Shown one piece after another: positions 49,401 through 61,678 of a stretch of 64,000 bases of DNA. Location: assembly GCA_025403435.1 (NCBI GenBank), contig CM046340.1:8408420-8472419 (forward strand). The letters run 5' to 3'. The stretch's first letter is position 1, and each line of letters opens with the position of its first letter. The translations under genes were made by a program, and so were the position numbers. The notes under the pieces were generated by a model. The model saw only the letters and a program-made list of their open reading frames with translations. It was not told where the DNA came from and made no database searches. Origin of the DNA: Artocarpus heterophyllus. Lineage: Eukaryota; Streptophyta; Magnoliopsida; Rosales; Moraceae.

Positions 49401-51252
49401 TCTTAGCCATTTAATTCACTTTCATATTTAAAGCAATTCATTTAGTTTGTTTTGGTGTGCATTGACGTATTTAGTCCTCTATATTTGAAACAGCTGTCTT
49501 GTGTTGTACGCTTCATTGCGCTGGTTTTTGCCTCCTTGGCGGCCTGTCTGGAATTTGATGGCCCAATCAAACCCAACCATCCCCCAATACCCAAAAAAAA
49601 AAAAAAATACAACCTTTTAAGTTTTGAGAACATTTTCGTTTGCTGGCATGAGCTTTGAAGACTCCTTGTGTTGTTAATTTGTAACTGCCAAGTACGGGAG
49701 AATTCATCATGTGCTCTTTATCTAATGGGACATGACCTCTTACCTCGTGGACATGCACGACAAAGTGTTTTCACTGTATATATTATATGAGGATTCTATT
49801 GCATTCTTCTGGTCGTTGAGTCAAAGTGTATGCTGATGGATCAAATTATTTTGTATTTTCTCATAGAGTTCAAGCTATGGGTTACCTCTGGGTGTAACCA
49901 TTTTGCAGTAATTGTATATTCTCTCTGGGGCTACATATAACTAACTTTCAACGTAAAAATGAACAGGTGATAGCGTCAGAAAACCATGCAGTTCGCTGGA
50001 CAACTCCACTTGGACTTCCTGTTATACAACCATACCGGCAAGCAGGAAGACATCTTGTAATATTCTGATACCCTTTCAGAACAATTTTGGCCACATATGT
50101 CCTTCCATTATCTTAGCATTTTTAAAACTTAATTGACAATGGCATTGGGATGTCCTTCACTCATTGTCTTAATTTATATTCAGGTTAAGACTTCACTTCA
50201 GGTGTTGACTTTACGGCGAGAAACAGATAAGGTAGATTTTCTCGACTTGCTTTCTGCTGTACTTATCTTTATGTACATAATTTCCAGGGCGATGTATTGT
50301 TCCAAGTTTAATCCGGATGTGAACCATTTCAGGCCTCACGCCAACTAAAATTTAATTTTTGAAGCTTCATGTTCTGTCTCTCACGGTTCTATATCATAGT
50401 TCATCAACATACCTATTCATCCATGTCTCTCCACAGTTCTTTTTTTTTTTCTTTTTCCCAATATACAAAATTCTTTGATTCGCTTCCTGTGGAGAAAGAT
50501 CCACCAAGACTTGTAGTTGCAAACAGTTTTTTGGTTGCAACTAGAAAATCACATCAATGATGTACTATTCATTTTGACTAGTTTGTGTCAATCACTATTT
50601 GATTTTTTTGGATTCTGATGACAATTTCCTGTGAATTATACAGGTAATGGCAAAGCGGCAGAGGACAGCCTTTCCCCCGAATTTTGTTCACTCCCTTGAT
50701 GGTTCACATATGATGATGACCGCTGTTGCCTGTCAAGAAGCAGGCTTAAACTTTGCAGGTTTGCGCCAAGTTTTGTTATCTTTTTTCTCCCCTTTTTCCA
50801 TTCTTCTCTCTTATAGGCAAGAAATATATGCCTGGCTATCGTTGCGTACTAACAGCTTAATCTCTGTGGTTAATTCCAGGAGTCCATGATTCATATTGGA
50901 CCCATGCATGTGACGTTGATGAAATGAGCAGGATACTGAGAGAGAAATTTGTTGAACTCTATGAGGCGCCTATATTGGAGAATGTAAGCATCTCTTCTTG
51001 TAAATGGTTCTTTGAACGAGATCAGAAGCAGCCTTTTCCTTTGTTGTTGTTGTCTTGAAGAGTTCGGGCCAATTAGGTTGCAGTAGCCTGCATATAGTTG
51101 GCTGTATTAAACTCGCTCATAATTTCTTTTCTTATGCACAGTTGTTGGAGAACTTTGACAAGTCTTTTCCCAAATTAAAATTCCCTCCCTTACCGGATCG
51201 TGGGGACTTTGATCTGAGAGAGGTTCTGGAATCTCCCTATTTCTTTAACTAG
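43423..51252 (+). CDS. Mitochondrial phage-type RNA polymerase
   Basis: Exons: 43423-44244, 44749-44982, 45072-45205, 45292-45358, 45546-45604, 45696-45813, 46006-46119, 46354-46485, 46604-47020, 47792-47842, 48079-48149, 48379-48463, 48791-48943, 49106-49180, 49967-50056, 50184-50231, 50644-50758, 50880-50983 and 51142-51252, giving 999 residues. Single-subunit T7-like polymerase that transcribes the mitochondrial genome. The N terminus is rich in Arg, Lys and Ser ([16 protein letters not shown]), a mitochondrial presequence. Catalytic residues align with T7 polymerase: Asp700 in DGSCNGLQH (T7 Asp537), Lys775 and Tyr783 in the motif B region (Lys631, Tyr639), and His931-Asp932 in GVHDSYWTH (His811, Asp812). 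The chain ends in Phe-Phe-Asn, as these enzymes do. Similarity to the N-terminal part of Arabidopsis RPOTm favours RPOTm; dual-targeted RPOTmp is the alternative. All phases agree. Confidence 0.95.
47157..47642 (+). repeat. Tandem duplication in RPOTm intron 9
   Basis: Units 47157-47411 and 47412-47642 are highly similar. Both start TTCCCCCAACAAC, carry AAGTTGGGCAGAGAAGAT and AGCAAGCATGGAATCATAAA, and end CATTCCATAGCCA. The differences are scattered substitutions and a shorter T-rich part in the second unit. The duplication lies wholly within the intron. Confidence 0.85.
48573..48660 (+). repeat. tRNA-derived SINE head in RPOTm intron 12
   Basis: TAGCCCAATTGG at 48582-48593 fits the pol III A box (TRGYNNARNNGG) at every position, and AGTTCAAAGCC at 48613-48623 fits the B box (RGTTCRANNCC) at every position. 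The spacing of about 30 bases is that of a tRNA gene. The flanks do not form a tRNA acceptor stem, so this is a tRNA-derived SINE head rather than a tRNA gene. The 3' end is not defined. Confidence 0.65.
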
Positions 51253-52210
51253 TCTAAGCCAGACGCTATGCCCGGAGTGCCCTTCTTTAACATGCCCAGC
51301 TCTGTCCATCACCAATTGGGTGGCGATACAGCTCGTATCCTTCGGTTGTTGGCATGAGATATCAGGGTCTGCCTGTGTTCTACAAGCTGAAGTTTAGAAC
51401 AGAAGAAGCACGATAGCAGTTCGGTGCTATCAGGTTCCTGTTTGTACATGAGTAAATATGTCCAAGACAAGGTCATCTTTGTCATCTCAACCTTTGGCCA
51501 CAGATAAGCCACAGAAGCTGGCTATGTTCTCTGCAGTCTGCTGGTTTTGAAGCATTGGAGGGAATAAACATGATGGTGCTGCAAGCCGCATTCGTCATAG
51601 CAGCTCTGTCGATATAAAAAGTGATTGAAACAGAACGGAACCCTAAAGGATATAGGATAAAGTGAGACCCTCAAGGGTATATGAAAATTTTGGTTGATGA
51701 AGTGGATTCAGATACCAACCATGGACACTTGGTTTCCATATTGCTGCACCATTTCTTCAGAATCATCAAGGGCAAATAAGTCCAGGTGATTTCTGCTCAT
51801 TTTTCAAGGCTTGTGAAGAAAGCAAAATTACGTATTGTTATTGTTCTATTTATTGTAAATTATTTGGTCACATTACCATTCTTTCTCAAAAAAAATAAGC
51901 TCATCTTCCCAGACCTTTTTTTTTTTTTCGTTTTGTTTGTTTTTGTTTTTGTTTCACTTTTTTTTTTTTTTTTTGTTTTTGTTTTTTGTTTTTTTGCTTA
52001 GGGCTTATTACACTCGCATTCTTTACCAAAATAACAAACGTTTGACCAATACTAGTTATGTCGATATCCCTTCATTTTAACTTTGTTGACTTAAAGAATG
52101 AAGTGACATCGTCCAACGAATTCCAGCCTTCGATTTAAACACACAAAACTTGGCCATAGATCGTTTTGATTTCCATTTTAGAAGCCACTATAATTTTTTT
52201 AACAGAAAAA
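51253..52210. other. RPOTm 3' UTR and T-rich spacer
   Basis: The 3' UTR follows the stop at 51252; an AATAAA at 51563-51568 is a candidate poly(A) signal. T-rich runs follow at 51917-51928 and 51957-51974. No further gene. Confidence 0.45.
51563..51568 (+). promoter_or_regulatory. Candidate poly(A) signal of RPOTm
   Basis: AATAAA about 310 bases after the RPOTm stop codon. Confidence 0.35.
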
Positions 52211-52543
52211 GATTAATTCCGTAAATGGCCTCTGATATAAATGGTGTTTGATGTTTGCCCTTGTTCTAATTTTAGTGCTTTTAAATATTTAACAGAAAAT
52301 AAGATAAACCCAATTTAGTCCTTAATTGTCCCAACGGAGGAATCAAAAGATTAACAAAAGTACTAGGTTATGGATTAAAGTGAGATATTTTAATAGTTTT
52401 TTGATAAATATTTAACACTTAATTAATAGAGGTACCAGACCTAATGCAAAGCAACAAGTTAGAGATCAAATAGGAATTTTTAAAAAGTCAAGAACTAAAA
52501 TGGAGATAATAATAAACCTGAGGCACCATTTGTCGAATTAATG
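52211..52543. repeat. Small inverted-repeat element
   Basis: The left end GATTAATTCCGTAAATGG is matched, reverse complemented, by the right end (CATTAATTCGACAAATGG), followed on both sides by TCTGATA or TCAGGTT-like sequence. The element is about 330 bp and non-coding. Confidence 0.55.
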
Positions 52544-53088
52544 TAGAAGGTTTTCCTTCTGCACAGCAACCCTAAACCAATACTAGTTATGTCAATGTCC
52601 CTTCTACAAGCAACAGCAATGGCCACCCCCTTCCTTCCCCCTTAAACATCGATCCCTCCTCCCCCTGGACCACGCTAGCTTGGCATCACATCTAGCCCAC
52701 GAACCGGTCACCTTCTCACTGTGTCATGCCCTCCCTTCCTTGGCGTCTTCTTCTCTCATAGCCAGTGCCATTGTCAACCAGGCCATTGTGCCTGCCCCAT
52801 CCCACATGCGTGAGCCTAGGCGGCCTTTGTCCTTGCCATTGTGAGTCCAATACACCCTCAATCCTCCGTCCCTAAGTGACCCAGGCGGCCATAGCTCACT
52901 CCACCACGAGCCATTGTAGTCCTTTTTGCCTTGCCGCCAGAATCCCCTGTGATAATCTTCTCCATGCCCAACTCACATTTAATCGATAGAATGATGAATA
53001 TTATTTTAGAATATAGTGTTAACTTTTTTTCTTTTGATTATAATGTACTTGATTTTTTTAGAGTAAGATTAATTGATTTGAGATAATG

Positions 53089-53124
<36 letters not shown>

Positions 53125-53169
53125 CAATAGAAATAGTTATTTTTTGGATAAATTTTATTTCCATCTTGA
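52544..53169. other. GC-richer spacer with AT microsatellite
   Basis: The part near 52600-52980 is C-rich and more GC-rich than its surroundings, with repeated GCCATTGT and CCTTGCC-like words; no frame is supported. An (AT)n run lies at 53090-53122. Confidence 0.4.
53090..53122. repeat. AT microsatellite
   Basis: An uninterrupted run of about sixteen AT units. Confidence 0.9.
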
Positions 53170-54125
53170 ATTTTGATTACTTTGTCATCTTGCCCTTTGA
53201 ACTTTAAAAACTAGCATGCACATGTCTCGAACTTTAAAACATTAACAAATATTTCCCTCGAACTTTAAAACGTTAGCAAAAATATCCCTTTTTGTTACAT
53301 TTTGTCCTTAAAATTTTATTTTTGCTCCCCAAACTTTGGTAATAACGTCCTTTTAGCCTCTGAACTTCAAAAACCGGCATGTTCACCTCCTCAACTTTTT
53401 TCCCTTTATTTTCTAGTCAACAATTTTTCATACAAGTTAAAACTCAAATTGCTCATCTAAGAGTCGTAGAATAAGCCAAGACTGAACATATTTGCTAGGT
53501 AGACAAGGAAGAAGACAATAAAGAATGAGAAACATGAGGAAGAGGAGGCAAGTTAGGGCTTGAACTCGAAACATGAGCTTTAAAATCACAACCATTGAGG
53601 AGGTTGAGCTTGAGAATAAGTAAGATTCATGGATTTCGAGTGGATTGAAGAAGAGAGAATTATGGAAGAGATATAATGGAATTGGAATAAAGTGAAAATT
53701 TTCTGTCAACATCAAGCTTGCTTCCATTCTTCTCCTCCTCCTCATTCTTCGTTGGCTTCCTATGCAACTACTCAACAAATCTTGTTCTGCTCTGTGTTGA
53801 CCGTGTCGTTCCCCTTCTATCTTTTCTCAATTCACGACTCTTGGGTGAGCAATTTGAGTTTTGACTTGTGAGAAGAATTGTTGATTAGAAAATAAGAGGA
53901 AAAAACAAGCTCAATGGTTAAACATACCTATTTTTAAAGTTTAGGGGGAAAGATGACATAGTTACTAAAGTTCAAGAGGCATAAAACTTTATGGACAGAA
54001 AGCAACAAAAAGAGAAAATTTTTTCTAATATTTTAAAGTTCAAGGGCTATTTTGTAACGATTTAAAGGAGGGGTGCACAAGCCAGTTTCTAAAGTTTAGG
54101 GGGTAACTAAAATTTTGGGGGTAAA
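53170..54125. mobile_element. Foldback element with ~300-bp inverted arms
   Basis: The left arm (about 53190-53475) and right arm (about 53815-54120) are reverse complements. For example, AACTTTAAAAACTAGCATG near 53203 faces CAAGCCAGTTTCTAAAGTTT near 54081, and AACTCAAATTGCTCAT near 53440 faces GAGCAATTTGAGTTTTGAC near 53847. The centre of about 340 bases has no supported gene. Long terminal inverted repeats with a short unique core suit a non-autonomous Mutator-like element. The outer ends and target duplication are not fixed. Confidence 0.65.
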
Positions 54126-54726
54126 AAAAATTATTTTATTTTTTTACCATATATTTTGAGATAAAATATTTTTTTTATGTTATGTGTTATTTTAGTGCAC
54201 GGACAAATCTTGATCACTTTTAAATATTACTAATGAAAATTGTTCAATACTATTAAGCTTTATTTTAGTTTATAGCAATTGCATGCTTCTATAAATCCTC
54301 TTTTAATTGTTGTCGTTTTCCCCGTATTTTTAGCCGTTTTCGTTCGACGCTCTTTATTTTATCGCCGTTTTACCACTTGATGTCTGTATATTCGGCCTTT
54401 TTCTAATTCATTCTTGTTGTCGTGTACTTTTTTTTTTTTTTATGTAGTTTAGTGTTAACTTGTAAGTTTTATTCTTTATGTTTGTCTAGTCTTTCGCTTT
54501 TGTCGTATTTTAGTTGGTCGTATAGATGTTATGTCCATTTCCATTTGTGTCCTTTATTGCGTTAAATGCCATTGATACTGTGTCGTTTTTGTGCAAGTTT
54601 CACGTTATTGTCGTTCTTCTTCCTCTTTTTCTTCTCCATTGATATGGTTGCAAACAAGATTTTTTTTAAGTAGATTTTCAATTTGTTATTCAAAACCGTT
54701 TGAACTTTATATGTTTTTTTTTTTAG

Positions 54727-55290
54727 GATTAATTATAAAAATTCACAACTATAGCTCTTATAATATTATGCCTCTCGAACTTTAAAATGTAAGATTTGTT
54801 CTCCATGAACTTCAAAAGTAGCATTTATTCTCTTCGATTTACGAAATATTAAGAAGAAAATTCTCTGGATTATGATTTTCAACATAGATAACACAATATT
54901 ATACACATAATGAGATTTTTGTACAGTTTAGTAAACCATTAAACTGTTATCTCACCTTGATACAGTCACATAAAAGTGAAAGAGAATATTCGTTTTAAAA
55001 TTTTTTTAAGGTTTCTCAGTTTATAATTTAACAATTAAGATTTTCAATTATATCAAGTTTTAAATTCAAATTAGTTTTAGCCATAATAGAGTTACCAAAA
55101 TACTCTTATATTCTTCACCAAGTCTTAATTATATACCAAGATTTATTAAAAGTTCTAACCAAAAGAGCTTTTTTGTTAATATTTCATAGTTCGGTGGTAA
55201 CGTATTTACGTTTTTGAAGTTTAGGGACATAGTATTATAAGGGTTATAGTTGAAGGGTAATAAATCTTTATTTTTATAATTTTTTTATGG
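54727..55290. mobile_element. Second foldback element, ~115-bp arms
   Basis: The left arm ATTATAAAAATTCACAACTA (54730) faces the right arm, whose reverse complement runs from AAAATTATAAAAATAAAG into CAACTATAACCCTTATAATA. The similarity continues through an AACTTYAAAA block to GAAATATTAA. Non-coding. It resembles the element at 53170 in its AACTTTAAAA motifs, so the two may be related. Confidence 0.6.
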
Positions 55291-55994
55291 AACTCAAAAC
55301 TATATTTTCACATCATTTAATGAAGGTTAATATTGTCTTTTTTGTACCATAAACAATATTGATGAATTGAATAATATTCTTACATGAACACGAAATGATC
55401 ATGATATTTCTAAAAACATAAGGAAAACACGATATTTCGAATAAACATATGAGAGGTTTTAGCACTTAACCCTGATTATTTCGGTCTTTTCCTAACTTGA
55501 AGTCATTCTTTTGTGCTGTTGTTTTCCTGTTCATGTTTTTGTTGGTGAATAATGTCATTGTTTTGTTTCCCCGTCTCTTTCTTCTTCTTTTTTTGGGGGG
55601 GATCCCCACTATATAACCATCATTTTCCACTTCATCGGTGGTTGTGTTGGAGAGATTGTAACATGCCTCTTTCAATGATTAGAGATCAAAAATCACACAA
55701 ACTTACATGAAAAGATACATTTTAAATGTGTTTAGAATTAGCTCAAAGTGCCGCTCATACAGAAATGTTGATTGTTGCTTCATGGTTTTCCAGTGCCGCG
55801 GCACCCTCCCATGCTGGTGCATGATAAAATGGTGTGATTTTTGAGTTGTTTTGTACCGATGCTTTTGTTGGTTGTAATTTTTAATACAAACATGAACAAC
55901 TATTTGTAATGTACATATCCGTTGTAATAGTTGCATTAAAACATGAATAGATACATTTGTAAATGAAGAGGTACTTTTAAATAAAAGTTGTATA
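55291..55994. other. Intergenic spacer
   Basis: AT-rich DNA without a supported gene. The frames on the minus strand near 55466-55936 show no recognisable domain. Confidence 0.4.
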
Positions 55995-56485
55995 TGTAAT
56001 GACCAGAGAAATTCATTAATAAAATCTAATATTTAAATTGGGTTTAATTAATGAATTTACCTTTAAAAATTGTGACAAGGTACAAATAAGCGGTATTAAC
56101 TGGATGTTTCATTGTGAATGTGATGCAATGTTGGATATTAATAATACAGGTTTTATGAGTTTAATTACTCAAAAATTTGTAAATAATATCCATAAAATGA
56201 ATTTTATATCACAATTAATTTTAAATAAAGGTTGTATATGTAATGACCAGAGAAATTCATTAATAAAATCTAATATTTAAATTAGGTTTAATTAATGAAT
56301 TTACCTTTAAAAATTGTAATTTTTGTAAAAATTGTGACAAGGTACAAATAAGCGGTATTAACTGGATGTTTCATTGTGAATGTGATGCAATGTTGGATAT
56401 TAATAATACAGGTTTTATGAGTTTAATTACTCAAAAATTTGTAAATAATATTCATAAAATGAATTTTATATCACAATTAATTGTA
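55984..56485 (+). repeat. Tandem duplication of an LTR start
   Basis: The block from GTTGTATATGTAATGACCAG at 55988 recurs at 56232, 244 bases on, with very few differences apart from a short insertion near 56318-56335. Both copies therefore carry the TG start of the LTR and the same preceding GTATA. Confidence 0.88.
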
Positions 56486-59243
56486 AAATTGTGATACAAA
56501 CGAATGGGTAATTAGAATACCAATAAGACATAGAGTTCATAGTGACCCAACCCAGTGTAAAAAGAAGGCCAAAGCAATATAAGTATACTGCTAAGTGAAA
56601 ACGCAGATATGAAAAATGTCATGTTTGGCTTTCAAAAGTGAACAAAAGGTAAGTAACATATTTATATATAGTCTAAGGATAGGTCGTACACTGATTTGAC
56701 CATGGCAGTGTAAGAAAAATACTGTGTGGTGAAAAATTATACTATGTAAATTTTTAGGCACCACAAGTGGACACCCATTAGAGTCTCATTGGGCCACATG
56801 TCTTGAAAGGTGGCTCAACCATCTTATGCCACCCAGGGGTATACTCATGGATTACCATGAGTCATCAAAGAAGGATAAGCAAGCATTTAATGCAAAACTT
56901 AGCCAAAAATCTCATCTTTTCTCTTCCTCCCATACCCAGCAACCATTGTTGGAGTCCCTCAAAAATTTTTCTCAACCCAACTCTTTGCAAAAATAACCCC
57001 AAACAAGTTTTAGAAGCAAAGCTCAAGGATTTTTCACAAGTTTTAAGGTAAATCCCAAACTTTTTACCAAATTTTCAAGGGATTTTTCATGGGTTAAGGG
57101 GGAAATTGATTCATGGTGTTCTTGCATGGAAATAATGCCTAGGAAGGAGTTTCAAAGGAACCTTGGAAGGCTATAGATCAAAAAGTGTTATTTGGGTAAG
57201 TTTTGAATTTCAAAGTTTCAAAATTTTGTAATTTTAGTTTTGATTTTTATACCTTTAAGAGTATGTGGGTTCTTAAGTATGTATTTGGTGGAATTTCATG
57301 GATACATGATGTATGGTGTGTTGATATGGTGAAATCATGTTTATGGTGAAAAATGGTAGTTTGTGTAAAAAATGTTGTTTTTGTAATTTTTATGTTGGTT
57401 TTAGCAAAAGTGATGATTGAGCATGAAAATGTTTTAAGCTAGAATTAGAATGGCCCTAGCAGGGGTAGATATGCAGTTTTAAAATGGATTTTTACAAAAA
57501 TACCCTAAGGACTTAATTGAAAGAAAAAGTTTTCCCTCGGCAGATTTGAAAAATGCCCAAAAACACCCTTGTATAGTGAGAATTTGGGAAAAGTTAAAAC
57601 ATGAAAGTTGTAGATCTCGACGAAACTGTTAGGCATCACAAACGGTTCATTGAAAAACTCAACTGTTGTGAGATTTTGATTTTTTCACGAATTTGTTAAA
57701 GTGAAAAAATGTTAAAATGACAAAAATATCATTTTTCAAAATGATTTAAGTTATAGTACTTTGAGTAAAAATGTTCCTCGTGAAAAATAGGAAATTTTGG
57801 TTTAAAGAGATAAATTTTAACCCCAGGGGTAAAATTGTCAAAATTTTCTATTTTGGGACTAAATTGTAAAGTTTTACAAAAAATGAGCACAGGTGTAAAA
57901 TAAGAAGATACGAGCCACTAGGGTATTATTTTAAAGTTAATATGTGGCTATTTCCGTTAGTATAACGAAATCGAGCTCGGGTAAGTCAGTAGCCCATGGA
58001 GGGCAAAATCATCATTTTTGCCTGAATAACCCGAATCAGTCCTAAATGTTTCAAATGGGGAAAAGAAAATGATTAGAAAGATTTTCGCCCTTCGTTAGTG
58101 ACGATAGGGTAGAGTTAGATAGAAATAAGGAAACCAGTGGTTTTCTTATTTCTATCTAACTCGGAGTCGTATACAGTTATGCAACTCAATTTAATAATTA
58201 ACGAACGTTTTGTATTGAAACATAATAGAACATTGGCTAATGGCTTTAAAATTGGTCAACAGGGTCCTAGAAATCTAGGATAGAGGATAATCAAGGTCGA
58301 GTTACACGATACACAAAATCAAGTAAGTACCTATCCCACCTATAGTATGAAATTGTAGGTATAGAATGTGACAAGTGTATATGTATACTTGTGTGTAAAT
58401 CAAGTGTCTATCTGTATGTATGCTATGATATGAGTATCTATAAGTATGTTGATGTATACCTATGAGTATACTAAATAAATACCTGTGTGTATATATATTA
58501 TATACTAGTGTGTATATTAACATATGCCTGAGACTATAAAATTGTGTACCTGTGTGTACAGTATTGTATAAGAACATTTATGTTTTGCGTATAACATGTG
58601 ATTGTTACTTCATGCATGTTATGATAACCATAATAAATGGACTGGTAATTATATAACCAGAAATTAAAACAAGTATCGTACCGACTCCTGACTCAAGAGG
58701 AGTTTAAGAATTACAGTATGGTCACGGTGTTACGTAGACCTAAGTGCGCGATGGTACGAACACTTGGGCCCTAGTTAAAGATAATAAAAGAAAATGATAA
58801 TGAAGGTTTATAAGAAACCGTAAATGGATCATGCATTTTATTAAGTGTGCATGTGGGTTATATGAGACTTACTGGGCATAAGCTCATTAAGTATTTCATG
58901 CTGTAGGTATTTCGATGAGAAGGTCAGAATAATTATGTGGATGAGCTGGCGGAGGGATGATCGGTGTGCAGAATGGGTATGGATTCCGCCGCAGTTAGTT
59001 TCCGCTGTGATATATTTCAATATATTTTGAAAAGTAATGCTTGGAGAATTGTATTACAAAGAAAAAGTTGTTTTGTAAATATAAGTGTATGTATGTATTT
59101 CAACAGATGCGAAAACCAATGTATGTGCAAACAAATTTGTGTAAAGTATATTTATAAAAAAAAAAAAAAAAAGTTACCTAAGTTTTCGTATATACGTAAG
59201 TAAGAAAGGGTTTATCACAGCCCAAAAAAGGTGGGTTGTGACA
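55995..59243 (+). mobile_element. Solo-LTR-like element of the large family
   Basis: It begins TGTAATGACCAGAG and ends GGGTTGTGACA, with flanks GTATA (55990-55994) and ATATA (59244-59248), a target duplication with one change. It carries the family blocks: AAATACTGTG near 56716, CACCTATAGTATGAA at 58337, CGTACCGACTCCTGACTC near 58678, ACTTACTGGGCATAAGCTC near 58868, TTCATGCTGTAGGTA at 58895 and GGGTATGGATTCC near 58976. No coding region. A TGTGTATA-rich stretch lies at 58370-58560. Its first 244 bases are duplicated in tandem. Confidence 0.72.
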
Positions 59244-59586
59244 ATATATGTGGATTGAACTTATTTTGTCCATTTAAGAAATTACACCCTTATCAAGTAT
59301 TAAATCTCTTGAATTTTATATGTTTCATATTTTGTTTTGGAACACAATATTAGTGCTAAATATTGTGTTCAAGTGTTTGTTGTATCTTGAAGGTAATTTG
59401 GCACAAAAACTCTTTAGACTTAAAAGTAAAAGCAAGTAAAACCTTTAAAAAAAGTGTTTTATACATGCCTCAAACACACACAATTTCTAGAAATTCAATC
59501 TCAATTCTCCTCTTTAAACACCCAAATTCTCCAACAGGTTGAATACATGTCATTTCCATGATGAATGAGAGAGAGAGTTCATACAA

Positions 59587-59746
59587 CTAATAAGCGTGTT
59601 TGGGAAGTTCAAGTAAGAACTTGAAATTAGAACTCTTTATACTATAACATATTTTGCTTTATACTGTAACATTTAAGCGCTTTACACCGTAAACAATTAA
59701 AACTAATAAGTTTCAATATATTATATACTTCCCAAACACACTAATC
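59587..59746. repeat. MITE with GTGTTTGGGAAGT ends
   Basis: ATAAGCGTGTTTGGGAAGT on the left matches the reverse complement of the right end, ATTAGTGTGTTTGGGAAGT, at 17 of 19 positions. The element is about 160 bp, AT-rich and non-coding. Confidence 0.7.
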
Positions 59747-60739
59747 CTAACGCAATTTACACTTCACAGCGTTCCGTACACAAGCATAAGAAGCGTCGTT
59801 TGGATTTTGCCTGTGAAAAGGAAGCTTGGACTTTTTGCTCTATGAAAGCGTCTTCTCTGAGAGCAACGTTGATAAAGGTGTATCTAGAAGTCTTCTGTGA
59901 TGACTAGTGAATACAATTTTTTGGAGTCTTACCTGCTGTATATTAATATAAGAAATGTGTATTTGCCACTAATTGAAGCCACCACAATCATAAAATATCT
60001 TTGCAATTTGTCAATAAGCAAGTAAAATTTCAATAATCACCCAAAAAAAATTAATTTTAAAGTCGAAAAATATAGTTTATTCCAACTTTGTCTTCTTGAA
60101 ATCAACCTCTTTACCAAACAATTCTTGCGCATGTTTCAATTGCCCCGTTGGATAGTATATGTCACAATCGTTGGATGTAGGATGAATGCTTGACTTTGGA
60201 ATCTAGAGATTTTATTGACAACTTGTTTTAATTACAAGTTTTTTCTTTTGGAAAGATTCAACAAAAAATATTGAAGTTGAGATTACCAATAAAAACTTAA
60301 AGAGATAAACAAATATTCGTATCAGACAACTGAAGATTTTTTTTAAAATTTTTTTAAAGGATATAACTACATGGTCGATTTTATCATGGACAATATCCAT
60401 AAAAAAGTTCAAAAAATAATACACATTTAAGAATAATATAATAAAAATTATATTACATGGCATGTTTACATGAGTGGAATTGAAACACAATAATTTTTTT
60501 GGGATATTTTAGGAAGAGAAAGATTATGTAGTAATTCTTAGAATGATTTTTAAGTTTTGTGCTACAAAATTATGTGATAATTATTTCAAATGATTTTAAG
60601 TTTTGTTATATGTTCAAAATATTCTAATTTTTCTTGTTATATTTTAGCATGACTAGTAAGATTCTGTGGACCAAAAACAATGGTATAGGAAAACTTGGAT
60701 ATTTTTTTAGGGGAATAAATAAGTGAATGTTATCCCTCT

Positions 60740-60758
60740 GAGAGAGAGAGAGAGAGAA
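60740..60758. repeat. GA microsatellite
   Basis: A run of about nine GA units. Confidence 0.85.
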
Positions 60759-61678
60759 AACAAAAGGGGTGCTTTCTATCTGTAAGATTGAGTTACCAAA
60801 TTAAATTGCAAAGTTAATGTATTAATGTGTCAATTTAATGCATAGTAACAACAAAGAAGAAGATAATAAAATGTCAAAGAAGAAGAAGAAGATAATAATA
60901 AAATAATTACACATAAAATCAATGTCACTTCAAATATCAATAACCAATGCCCTGGTCTATCTTATTCAAGTTGAATTGTGAGGATTAACCACTACACCAA
61001 ATGAAACCATATGCTAGCTGACCAAGTCTACCTAGTCTTATCCAGCTTCTTGCCTTAGTCTAACTAGGAATTCAAGTCATGTATCAGAAAACACAAACAC
61101 AAGGAAGATGCCAAAATTTCCCAACAGGCAACCCCATATCCACCCGAGGAAAAATCAATTTCTTTTTATAGGACCACGGAAGTTTTATACCTTCAGCGAG
61201 CAAGAATAAGTTACTATTTTGTTCTTACAGAACTGGAGTGGTGGGTGCTCATACCAGCAAGGTCAATCGGGTTCAGCATCATCCATTCGATGTCGGTAGG
61301 AGCTTTTACAAGCCATTAGTTCTTCTAAAAGTCTTTTGCAACAGTTTCTCTGAGTCTCAGAACTAAAAACTTGATAAATGTTTCCTATAAAATGTTGGGA
61401 TTTACATATGTGTTTTTGGAGTCAAAAGAGTAAAGGTAAGTGATATAATAAGCTAGGCAACAAAGCGTTCCTTTTGGAGGCTGAGTAAGTGAAAATTTTG
61501 GGAATTTTAAGTTCAGATATTAGGCATGGTTCTTCTTCCATGTTAGACTAGTTTTCTTTCTATTACAATCAACATTTAATGGGTTTCAGATAAGTCATGA
61601 TTTTCAGCACCAACATTGAAGATACTAACTGTTTAACAAAGCACTATTCCTGTTTATTGTATTATTAATGAAAACAAT

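Larger units (their letters stand above)
59244..61678. other. Intergenic DNA and 5' region of U-box gene
   Basis: It holds a MITE (59587-59746), a GA microsatellite (60740-60758) and AAGAAGATAATA repeats near 60856-60905. A good donor AAAG/GTAAGT at 61436 and the acceptor TTCGGCAG at 61705 suggest a 5' UTR intron of the next gene. No other gene. Confidence 0.45.

Noticed and set aside
56803..57051. 82-codon frame ending near a GGTAAATCC donor-like site
   Set aside because: A similar short frame lies at the matching place in the copy at 3097 (5609-5800, minus strand), but the protein sequences are poorly conserved, so a gene is not supported.
58302..58577. Minus-strand 91-codon frame rich in Tyr, His and Thr
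   Set aside because: It runs across TGTGTATA-type low-complexity repeats in an LTR.
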